Shown here piece by piece: positions 1-8,960 of a stretch of DNA of 64,000 nt. Each line of letters opens with the position of its first letter. Position 1 is the first letter of the stretch. This DNA is from Bacillota bacterium. Its GTDB lineage: Bacteria > Bacillota > Sulfobacillia > Sulfobacillales > Sulfobacillaceae. A program made the translations under genes and the position numbers. The stretch lies in contig JAKACM010000003.1 in assembly GCA_021821465.1 (NCBI GenBank), positions 1 to 64,000 of the forward strand, given 5' to 3'. The notes beneath the pieces are model-generated. The model did no database searches. It had not been told where the DNA came from and saw only the letters and a list, made by a program, of their open reading frames with translations.

Positions 1-3
1 CGG

Positions 4-1241
4 TCATTCCATCCATTCGGTGCTAATCCAGCCCTTGCCAAACATGTGGTAATGATACCCATCACCACGAAAGTCCTTGACAACAGGCGGGGTGTTCAGG
101 ATCGTCCAGCTATTGGGTGCTGAACCGTTCACCGTATGCCACCGGATTTTGGTGGTCCGCCGGAGCCACTCACTGGCCACCCGCGCGTCCTCGGCGTGCG
201 GGAAGACCTGTTTAGCGAGTTTCCGGGCCGCTTTTTCCAGCGTTTCTGCTTCCCGGGTGATAGCCCGCTGTAAGGCATGTTCTTTCTTCTTGTCGAGGGC
301 ATCGGAATGATAGACAAAGGCCCGGACCGCCTGATCGTACAAGGTCGTGTCGAAGGTCTGAACTGCATAGGTGGCAGACGTTTTCTTGGTGGAGCGTGCT
401 AAGGGGCCTAGAGATTCCCAAGAGCCGCCCCCCGTCCCAGCCTGTTCTTTCAGTCGCTGACACAAGCCAAAGGTCGTCGGCAGACGACCGAGCCAATGCA
501 TCCCAGAACTCGGATTTTCTCTAGCGAGGGCTCCGCCATGAGGGCTGAATCGGCAATATAGTAGCTGCCGGTCCAAAAATCCTCCGGGAAGTCTTTTGCC
601 AGCTGGTTCAGCCACTGCGGATGCCAGGCCTTGTCCGATTGATTGCCGGACAGCATGGTGGCTCCTAACACCTGGCGCTGCTCATCCACGGTTAATCCCG
701 CCATAATTTGGCGCAAATCGGGGCGATGGTCTTTACTGTGGCCCCAGGTGAGTGCCACCGGGGCCGTCGGCCCCGTGTCGGCATTCGGATAATCTCCAAA
801 GAGGGCAAAAGCCGTCGTGTCCGAGTGCAGCATCATGGGTCCGGTTCCCTGGACGGCTTGCATCCGCGGCCCCAACGTCGTCAGCAGGGTCCGCCCGTGA
901 TCGGCCAGGTCCTCCAAGACCCGACCTAAGGCATCATCATTAAACTGATGGGCCGTGATGCCTTGACCCCAGAGCAGAGCCCAGGGCAAGGATTCGGCCC
1001 AGTATTCGACCTGATACAAGGGATTGTGTTGCGTCAACACATTGATGACGAGCATCAAGAGAATCATTCCCGGGGAGATCCGGGAACGGGCCGAATCCCA
1101 TGGCAGGACGGAGTCGACCACAGTCAACCAATTCACGCGGTCCGCCAGGATCCGCGTCACCCACGCAATGCCCGTCTGCGGAAACAGATTGGGATCGCCC
1201 GTCAAATCCACAATCGGTGGTGTCGTGTCTGATGTATTCAT
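4..1241 (-). pseudogene. IS1634-like (DUF4277-type) transposase, frameshifted, possibly continuing beyond the window edge
   Basis: ORF 450..1271(-) (MNTSDTTPPIVDLTGDPNLFPQTGIAWVTRILADRVNW...HSDTTAFALFGDY...YYIADSALMAEPSLEKI) continues in the ORF 4..615(-) frame (GMHWLGRLPTTFGLCQRLKEQ...); the junction near 500-530 needs a -1 shift. Confidence 0.75.
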
Positions 1242-1612
1242 ACCATCACTATTCGCGAGACAGGAGCCCAACTCCTTTGAGGAATATTCCGACTATTTAA
1301 ATCCTCAGGATTTCCCTATTTGACATGCGGAGTCTGGGGTATAAGGCCATACGGGTCCACTCCTTCGGTAAATGATAACGTGACACACTGATTTTACCAC
1401 AGAGTAGCCCGTTTTTGGTGTCATGACGCCATTTTTTGCGATCCTTACACGGTGGGGTCAATTTTCCGGAACCTGCCCCGTTCCTCCCCGGGAATCCGCA
1501 TGCGGTCGTGAAATCTTGGGGGAAATTTTTTTGCGGGGGTTCGCCAAGCCCTGTCCCTTCAGGCTTCTACAACAGCGGAAAAGGCTCAGGTAACGAGGTG
1601 AGTCTCTTTTCA

Positions 1613-2311
1613 TCAGACATGCGGATTTTTGTACTCGACGCTGACATCTATGCCATCACTTTCAATCACAGCATAGACCATGTCTATAAAGAGACCACTT
1701 TCCACGACTCCCGGCAATGCTTTTAATTCGTGGTGCAATGAAGCCGGATCCAAGATCTCTTTGAAGTCGCAATCGAGAATATAATTACCATTGTCGGTGA
1801 CGAAGGGCTGTTGACGATCCCCTAGTCCTCTTAATTGCGCTCGGCATCGTTTCCTTTGAATCCGTGATTGAGTCAGCTCCCAGCCAAAAGGCACCACTTC
1901 CACAGGAAGAAGAAAACGCCCCAAGTGATGAACGCGTTTGGTCTGGTCGATGATGACAAAAAAACGGCAAGCACTCGATGCCACCAATTTTTCTCGCAAA
2001 AGGGCCCCGCCTCCCCCTTTGGTCAACGACCAATCATGAGCTAGCTCATCGGCTCCGTCAATAGCTAAATCCAATTCCTTAACCTCGGCAAACGTCACCA
2101 GAGGAATATGAGCCTTCCGAGCCAGTTCCTCTGTCTGACGAGATGTTCCGATGGCCTGAATATTCAAACCCTCCTCTTGAACTCGTTCTCCCAAGCGGCG
2201 AACGGCCCAAACGGAAGTGGATCCGGTTCCCAACCCTACAACCATGCCGTCCTCCACAAACTGTACTGCCCTTTCGCCAGCCATTTTCTTAGCTTGATCC
2301 AATTTATTCAT
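1613..2311 (-). CDS. rpiA: ribose-5-phosphate isomerase A
   Basis: VGLGTGSTSVWAVRRLGERV, DLAIDGADELAHDWSLTKGGGGALLREKLVA motifs. Confidence 0.93.
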   Translation of the reverse strand: MNKLDQAKKMAGERAVQFVEDGMVVGLGTGSTSVWAVRRLGERVQEEGLNIQAIGTSRQTEELARKAHIPLVTFAEVKELDLAIDGADELAHDWSLTKGGGGALLREKLVASSACRFFVIIDQTKRVHHLGRFLLPVEVVPFGWELTQSRIQRKRCRAQLRGLGDRQQPFVTDNGNYILDCDFKEILDPASLHHELKALPGVVESGLFIDMVYAVIESDGIDVSVEYKNPHV

Positions 2312-2428
2312 GGGTTTGTGGTTCCTCCTTTCTCATAATGGTCAATGATCTATGACTGCCCAATCGTGTACCAAGAGACTCTCAACCTAACAGTTTTCCG
2401 CTCGGTTTTTCTCCATACGTGCGATATA

Positions 2429-3463
2429 TCACGATGCTATTTGATGCAACAAAGCTAAGGTTTCCACTGAAGATGCGGCATCCCGCAACAAAATTCCGGG
2501 TTTGCGCTCTGATGAAGGCAGGACCAAAGGCTGATCCGTGGATTCAAATCTTTTCCATGATTGACTCATATCCCGCCGATAGGGATCTAAAAGCGGGGAA
2601 AGCATCTCTTGTGAATACCGCCTCGATGCTTTTTCCAAGGCCCGCAGAAGCACGGCATTAAACCAGGGAGTCGCGGGCAAAGAATGACCGGGCAATAATG
2701 CCGGAGCGGATGCCAAAACATCTTGCGCCATGTTATCATAGGCTTCTTTGGGCAATATTTCGGCCATGACCATCACAGCATGCAGCGGCGTCCCCGTGTT
2801 ATAGGTATAGACGGAAGAGTCAATGCGGCGGGTTATCAAATTGTAGTGATCCCGAAAAACTCCTCGGCTATCCCGCATCTGCCAGCACCACTCAATCATC
2901 TTGTCTATCGGGTCTTGTGGTACCGATTCTCCTAGCTGCATAAGCTTAGCACCCAAAAGCGCGGTAGGACCCGCCGAGCACACATGCAATGAACTTTTCG
3001 GGTGCATTCGCCAATATACCCCACCGCTACCGGGGTCATATCCTTCCTTTAAGATGAAACGGTAAATTTTCATTGCATCATCTATCCACAGATTCTGGCC
3101 ACTCATCCTAAAAATATCTATTGCGGCCAAGGCGATCCAAGCATTGTCATCAAAGTAAATATCACCTTTCCACCGTAGTGGCGTGCTCCTAAAGGCTTGA
3201 TGGCGAGAGTCAAAGTAAGTCTCATGCACTTTACGCAAAAACGGCAAGTCCTCCGCCATTTCATCTCGCAAAGAGGGTATATTTTGACATGCAGCGAAAG
3301 CACTCAATAACGCGCCGAAGCTCCAGTTAAAAGCCAAAGGTTTGGTCAACGCCCCGGACGGAACCCGTTCGCAAAATCCGGGAGGGCGCCGTTGAACAAA
3401 AAACCCTAAACAGCGCTTCCAAGCCTTGACTACATTATTGGAATCCCTCCAGGGTTCACTCAC
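2429..3463 (-). CDS. glycoside hydrolase family 76-like protein
   Basis: 344 aa; FDDNAWIALAAIDIFRMSG and FNWSFGALLSAFAA resemble GH76 (alpha-1,6-mannanase-like) proteins. Confidence 0.6.
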   Translation of the reverse strand: MSEPWRDSNNVVKAWKRCLGFFVQRRPPGFCERVPSGALTKPLAFNWSFGALLSAFAACQNIPSLRDEMAEDLPFLRKVHETYFDSRHQAFRSTPLRWKGDIYFDDNAWIALAAIDIFRMSGQNLWIDDAMKIYRFILKEGYDPGSGGVYWRMHPKSSLHVCSAGPTALLGAKLMQLGESVPQDPIDKMIEWCWQMRDSRGVFRDHYNLITRRIDSSVYTYNTGTPLHAVMVMAEILPKEAYDNMAQDVLASAPALLPGHSLPATPWFNAVLLRALEKASRRYSQEMLSPLLDPYRRDMSQSWKRFESTDQPLVLPSSERKPGILLRDAASSVETLALLHQIAS

Positions 3464-3575
3464 GACATCCTCGCCTCCTTTTACACGATACCTCTTGAGT
3501 CCTATCGGCCTAAGAAAAGAATGTTTCTTTCACCTCTCTTAATCTCTCAATAGCCTTGTCTATCCCCCTAGGTGT

Positions 3576-3977
3576 TTACCACCGAGCTTGCCATAACTGA
3601 AGCTCGCGAGCAAGAGGAGAAAAACCGGCGCGCCGATACACCCGCAAGGCAACGGGATTGTCCGCATACAAAACGGAGAGTTTATGGGCAGATAAACACA
3701 AATGTACTAACGCCTGCACAACTTTAAGCGCATACCCCCGTCCGCGGTAGGAAGGAAGGGTAAAAATGCCGGCAATGAGGGCAGTGACACCGGTAAAGGA
3801 ATCCAAGAACCCCGCCGCCACAATCTGTCTTTGACAAAATATGGCCACGACCAATCCTTGTTCGATTTGTTGACGAAGCACATCGGGCTCGCGAGCAAAA
3901 GGTGTTTTTTCATAAAATCCCTGCACTTTGTCGTAATCCGACAGGCTCACCACTGTCACTGAGTTCGGCCATGTCAC
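3576..3977 (-). CDS. GNAT family N-acetyltransferase (catalytic half)
   Basis: IFTLPSYRGRGYALKVVQALVHLCL acetyl-CoA loop and LYADNPVALRVYRRAGF; GTG start overlaps the upstream TGA stop (GTGA). Confidence 0.75.
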   Translation of the reverse strand: MTWPNSVTVVSLSDYDKVQGFYEKTPFAREPDVLRQQIEQGLVVAIFCQRQIVAAGFLDSFTGVTALIAGIFTLPSYRGRGYALKVVQALVHLCLSAHKLSVLYADNPVALRVYRRAGFSPLARELQLWQARW

Positions 3978-4297
3978 CTTTTTTTTTGCTCCTTTCTCTT
4001 CTCCATCCTAAACAGGATTTGAAATACCCGCACCTGAGGCTTGCCCGGAAGTGAGAACAAATACGGCTCCAGAACCTCTTGCCGTGCCATAAGGACGCGA
4101 ATTCCCGATTCCGGCCACCGGGAAATCAGTGATCTCACGACACTGGGATCCCGTCCCGCGACAATGAGACGATGATGTCCGGCGACAGTCCACTCATCCA
4201 CGATGGAAGTCGCCCCGAACCCAATAATTTTACGGGAGCGGTTCGGCTTCCATGAATAGCGCTGCACTCCGTAATTTTCCAGCCAATCCTCCAGCAC
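3974..4297 (-). CDS. N-terminal half of a GNAT-like protein, out of frame with the downstream GNAT ORF
   Basis: 107 aa ORF ends just after an A9 run; a -1 shift joins it directly to 3576..3977. Confidence 0.5.
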   Translation of the reverse strand: MLEDWLENYGVQRYSWKPNRSRKIIGFGATSIVDEWTVAGHHRLIVAGRDPSVVRSLISRWPESGIRVLMARQEVLEPYLFSLPGKPQVRVFQILFRMEKRKEQKKR

Positions 4298-4476
4298 AAC
4301 CCCCTCCTTGTCTCACGAGTTTTGCTGCTCTAAGGTTTGGCCCACTCACCCACGTCCGTGGCTCTTGGGTTTTACGATGATCAGGATATTTTTATTTTAG
4401 CTTCTATTCCGCCTAAATTAGGATATAATACTAGCACAAGGTCATAATTATCGACTCGTAATTGAGGAGGTTCAGT

Positions 4477-4731
4477 ATGTCTCCCAAGCAAATTGAAGAG
4501 CGCAAACAGCACTTTATTGCTCAGTATGCACAAATTCGGCCCATTCAGGTACACGACGATCATGTTGAGGAAATCTACAAACGGCAATTGATTGCCTTCC
4601 ACACGGGTATATTTCATGGTCTTGTGTCTATTGCCAAAACCGAGGACGACTTCAGACAAGTTCAGCAACAATTGGATACGATTAAAAACCTATTGCCGTA
4701 CTATGACCACCGCCGTCTAGTCAACGCTTGA
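4477..4731 (+). CDS. small conserved-looking hypothetical protein
   Basis: 84 aa from ATG at 4477 with upstream GAGGAGG ribosome-binding site. Confidence 0.6.
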   Translation: MSPKQIEERKQHFIAQYAQIRPIQVHDDHVEEIYKRQLIAFHTGIFHGLVSIAKTEDDFRQVQQQLDTIKNLLPYYDHRRLVNA

Positions 4732-4941
4732 GAATGTGAATGAGGGTGGGGAGACAAGGCATGTATCTGACACACATAGCCGCACAACTTCAAGGGTCGC
4801 CATTTTTTAAGAAACAACCACAAATTTGAGTGGTGCATCTTCCGCCTTGTTAGCCCTTTCCTTCATCTTAGATCCTCGCACCCAAAGTCAAAGCATGCCT
4901 GAAGAAGACCTCGTTGGCATAACACTGTCACACTCTTGAAT

Positions 4942-5784
4942 TTAGCCCCGGACAATCAGCTTTTGAAGATAGGGGGGCAAGGAGAAAGCCAAGCGGTGAA
5001 TTTCCGGAGTATACCACCTGCATTCACCCGGCAACTCGCGCAAGGGTTTACTGAGATCCGGTCCCATAGAACCCGCAGTAAAGGTAAAAATTCCTCCGGG
5101 ATAGCTCGGAACGCTCGCCCAATAAGTTTGACAGAGCGGAAACTTTCGATGGACATCTTCGGTGACCATGCCTAACACTTCCGGGTTAAAAAATGGTGCG
5201 CCGGTATGTTGTACGTAAACTCCTCCGTCATTTAAGGCCCGTTTGACATCCCTATGAAATTCCGAGGTATAAAGAAACCTTCCGGGACCATCTCCTTCGG
5301 GATCCGTTGAATCAACCAGGATCACGTCGAATTTGTCGGCTTCGGTCGCTTGCGATTGCAAAAAGTTTGCCCCATCGGCAAAAACAATCCTTAGTCTTTC
5401 ATCATTGAAGGCCTCGGTATGGTGTGGAAAGAAGCGACGGGCCACATCCACTACCTCCGGATCAATCTCCACCATCACCACCGATTGAACCTCCGGGAGC
5501 CGCAAAACTTCTCGGGACAGTCCTCCGTCCCCTCCGCCTATAATAAGGACCCTCTTCGGATCCGGATGGGAGAGCAAGGGGACAAGAGCCAACATTTCGT
5601 GATAGATAAACTCGTCTCCCAAGGTTGTTTGCATAATACCGTCAAGAACCAATGCCATTCCGAATTGTTCGGTTTCCAATACTTGAATGTGCTGAAAGGA
5701 TGACTCAACCGAATAGACTTCACGGGTCACTTTCCACTGCAATTTATGCGCCGCCGAAGCCGATTCAACAAACCACAAAGCCAT
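4942..5784 (-). CDS. speE: polyamine aminopropyltransferase (spermidine synthase)
   Basis: FQHIQVLETEQFGMALVLDGIMQTT, DEFIYHEMLALVPLLSHPDPKRVLIIGGGDGGLSREVL, VDSTDPEGDG. Confidence 0.93.
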   Translation of the reverse strand: MALWFVESASAAHKLQWKVTREVYSVESSFQHIQVLETEQFGMALVLDGIMQTTLGDEFIYHEMLALVPLLSHPDPKRVLIIGGGDGGLSREVLRLPEVQSVVMVEIDPEVVDVARRFFPHHTEAFNDERLRIVFADGANFLQSQATEADKFDVILVDSTDPEGDGPGRFLYTSEFHRDVKRALNDGGVYVQHTGAPFFNPEVLGMVTEDVHRKFPLCQTYWASVPSYPGGIFTFTAGSMGPDLSKPLRELPGECRWYTPEIHRLAFSLPPYLQKLIVRG

Positions 5785-5917
5785 AATCAAGCCCTCCTGC
5801 TCAATGAGATTAAAGACAATAAGAGTCAGAAATTTAATTATATACCTGAACCACCCTTATTTCCACGTTTGAGAACTAACGAATCCCATGATTTCTTCAA
5901 GAAAATGCTCATTCGGT

Positions 5918-6424
5918 TTAAGGATGGAGAATGCGTTCCATGCGCAGGCAGCCAATGCCATTTTCATCAAGCCATGAATTCGTGATCATAAATCCGGATT
6001 TCTTGAACAGCCTTACGCTGGGAATATTGTAAGTAAAAATTTTGTGGGCCACTAATTTTGGCCAACGCAACTCATTTTTCGCATAACGGACCAGAAGGGA
6101 CAATGTGCGAAATCCCAGCCCTCGGTTGCGATAGCGCTCCTCTCCCAATACGATCGGCAGCATATCCTTTGCCAAAGTCACATCGCCCACCGCCTCCCAT
6201 CTCCCGTCTCGATAGCACTGGACGATGTAAAGCCGGCCATGGTGATTAAGATATCTGTACATATTCTCCAGGCGTTGTCTGTCAAAGGGTTGAGTTTGTG
6301 GCCCTTCGGCGAAATACAGCACGTCACGCCTTTGATACCACGGCAAGGCAAAGTCCACGCCCATATCAAGATGCCATCGCCCAAGGCCAAGATCTTTATC
6401 CACCATATCCACTGTGCCCATCAT
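5918..6424 (-). CDS. GNAT family N-acetyltransferase
   Basis: LGEERYRNRGLGFRTLSLLVRYA ... IFTYNIPSVRLFKKSGF. Confidence 0.75.
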   Translation of the reverse strand: MMGTVDMVDKDLGLGRWHLDMGVDFALPWYQRRDVLYFAEGPQTQPFDRQRLENMYRYLNHHGRLYIVQCYRDGRWEAVGDVTLAKDMLPIVLGEERYRNRGLGFRTLSLLVRYAKNELRWPKLVAHKIFTYNIPSVRLFKKSGFMITNSWLDENGIGCLRMERILHP

Positions 6425-6705
6425 CCTTCATCTTTGCCCTACTTCTTGGTCAAAGTACAGGTTCAGATCGGTGTTAAGATGTCTTACCGCTACCAGCATA
6501 ACGCACTTTCTTTTTGCTTGATGTGTTTTCTTCTTGGTACCCGTACAAAACAAAGACGACACTTGGGAAAATACCCATTTGGCTCGCATAAAGACCTTTA
6601 GAAAACCCTTCACCGTTTAAAACCGGGCCGTGCAAAAAATGAAAGTATTTGACGAGGTCCGTGACCTTTCGTATAGTCTAAAAGGTACACTGATGAGGAG
6701 GACTT

Positions 6706-7887
6706 ATGGTCGAAGAACGCCTGTCGCCCGGGTCTCATGATTATGTTGAGTTGTTATTCCACTGGCATCGCTATCAAATGGCCGCAGAATTGGTAAAAGG
6801 GCTTCGCGTGTTGGATCTGGGCATAGGCACTGCTTACGGGTCCAATTATTTAGCAGGCTTTGCTGAACATGTCTTAGGGATCGATATTGATTCTGAGGCT
6901 GTAGAAGCAGCACAATTGCGATACCGTCGTCCCAACTTAAGCTTTGTGGCGGGGGACTTGAACGAGCTTCACTTTGCAGAAGAGAGTTTTGATGCGATCG
7001 TACTCTTTGAAGTTATTGAACACATGCCCAAAAGTCGGCAGGAGTCGATGATCCAAGAAATCCGGCGCATTTTGAAGCCTCACGGTTTTTTCTTGTTATC
7101 GACCCCGGATCATGACCGCACCAAAAACTTCTCGGAGAAAAACCCCTACCATACCGGCGAACTTACGGAAACGGAATTGCAGGGGCTCTTACACAAAAAT
7201 TTTGCTTTTATCGAAATCTATTCCCAGGAAGTGAATGCGGCAAGCATCATTTGGTCCCCGAGCACGACCTCTTTTAACGGGTACGGAGTAAAAGTGCTGA
7301 GCCATGATTCCGTAGCGGCACCTCTTGACAACGATACGCGCCTAACATTAATTGCCCAAGCCAGCAACTCGCCTCTGAAGCATTCCTTGTCTGGCTTTTG
7401 TGTGGAGTATGAACGCCGCATTCTCACTGAATTGTGGGACCAAACGGGACATCTGCAATGGCAACTGGGGAAAAAACAGGAAGAAGAAGACAAGGACCGC
7501 ATTGAAATGGCCACAATGCGTCAAAACCTCGATGAACAGCAGAGCACAATTCGCACTCTAGAAGCCCAATTGGATCAATCCAACCGTGATGTCAGTATTA
7601 TTGCAGACACATTGCTCACAATTCATGAATCCTACCGTAAGCGTCTGGACCGCATTGAAGAATTGGAAGCCACCATTGAAGAATTGGAAGCCAGCGCTCA
7701 GGATTTTACCGGACTCGGGCAACGTGTCGCGGAATTGGAAGAAGAACTGAACGTCGTGTATCAATCCCGGTCTTGGAAACTTGTTAAACGCTACTGGCGA
7801 ACTATGGACAGCCCCGGATTGGGCACAATTCTTAAGGGTATGCGTCGTGTGTTGATAAGTCTTACACATCGCTCTTCAAATTCGTAA
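6706..7887 (+). CDS. class I SAM-dependent methyltransferase with C-terminal coiled coil
   Basis: VLDLGIGTAYGSNYLAGFAEHVLGIDID; FDAIVLFEVIEHM; then a heptad-rich tail ending SRSWKLVKRYWR; GAGGAGG RBS. Confidence 0.85.
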   Translation: MVEERLSPGSHDYVELLFHWHRYQMAAELVKGLRVLDLGIGTAYGSNYLAGFAEHVLGIDIDSEAVEAAQLRYRRPNLSFVAGDLNELHFAEESFDAIVLFEVIEHMPKSRQESMIQEIRRILKPHGFFLLSTPDHDRTKNFSEKNPYHTGELTETELQGLLHKNFAFIEIYSQEVNAASIIWSPSTTSFNGYGVKVLSHDSVAAPLDNDTRLTLIAQASNSPLKHSLSGFCVEYERRILTELWDQTGHLQWQLGKKQEEEDKDRIEMATMRQNLDEQQSTIRTLEAQLDQSNRDVSIIADTLLTIHESYRKRLDRIEELEATIEELEASAQDFTGLGQRVAELEEELNVVYQSRSWKLVKRYWRTMDSPGLGTILKGMRRVLISLTHRSSNS

Positions 7888-8135
7888 ACCGATCGTGAGA
7901 TGTCTTGACTCGAGCTCCCAGTTCCGGGATTAATTGCTAATTGTCCCTGTCTGCACTAACCACGCCTCTCTTTACCACGCTGATAATACTCATGCGATAC
8001 ATGTTTTACGATATACGCATGGAATTTGGCGACTCAGGGCATAACCGCAACATCACCAAAGCCCGTTGACGAAATCCAAAATCCTTCAGGATTTTGGAGA
8101 AGAAGTACGGACTGATTTAAGTCATTAATCGACAG

Positions 8136-8729
8136 TTAACTTTTCGGCGTCACGAAAGTCTCAAGCGACTGTAAAACCTTACTACCTGCAGGCAAAACTT
8201 TGGCCGCTTCGGCAGCGTAATTCTTGGCGGCCGTCATATTGCCGAATTCCGCTTCTAACTGGACCACGCGGTACCATCCCCAAGGGTATGACGGGCCGTT
8301 GGCAATAGATTTTTTGTACCAAACTAACGCTTCTTGGGGATTGTTGTAGTCTTCAAGATAAATGTTTCCGATGTATTCGTAAGGATTTCCGATGTGCGGA
8401 TCAATTTGAATGGCCTTTTCCCAGTACTGCACCGCCACATTCGGCTGGCTATTCATTCCTGCCGCTGTACCTGCATTGACTTGGGCCTGAAAGTTCGTCG
8501 GCTTGGCCTGTGCCAACGCTTCATATTTTTTCAAGTTTTTTTGCCCTTGATATTGCGCCGCTCCCACGCGCAGAACCTGTGTTCCCGCCGCCGACGAATT
8601 TTGTGTCGTCGTCTTTTTTGTTGCTACTGCGGGCTTAGGCCGGACATGACCGTGTGCTTGATCTTGTCCACATCCGGCAAGAATCCCCGCCGATACGACA
8701 GCTACCATAATACTATGCCATGCTTTCAT
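8136..8729 (-). CDS. TPR-repeat lipoprotein
   Basis: Signal peptide with lipobox SAGILAGC; TPR-like YWEKAIQIDPHIGNPYEYIGNIYLEDYNNPQEALVWYKKSI. Confidence 0.75.
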   Translation of the reverse strand: MKAWHSIMVAVVSAGILAGCGQDQAHGHVRPKPAVATKKTTTQNSSAAGTQVLRVGAAQYQGQKNLKKYEALAQAKPTNFQAQVNAGTAAGMNSQPNVAVQYWEKAIQIDPHIGNPYEYIGNIYLEDYNNPQEALVWYKKSIANGPSYPWGWYRVVQLEAEFGNMTAAKNYAAEAAKVLPAGSKVLQSLETFVTPKS

Positions 8730-8960
8730 AAATACCTCCAAAAAATTTACATATACTGGGATTTAATGCATAACTCAACTGAAATGTTAAACTAATGGCC
8801 AAACTTTGTCTACCAATTGGTAATGGTTGAAGAAAAATGTCGCATTCCGAATTCAAAAAAGTTTTCGGTGTCCGATTAAAGGACTTTTGGCCCATCGTCG
8901 CGAATGTTTTTAATATATATCTAGTCAATAAATGATCGAGAAAAAAGGAGAAAGTAGACT

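Noticed and set aside
8075-8098. Perfect palindrome TCCAAAATCCTTCAGGATTTTGGA
   Set aside because: Could be a terminator of the methyltransferase gene, but it has only a 2 nt centre and no T-tract; not enough to call a function.
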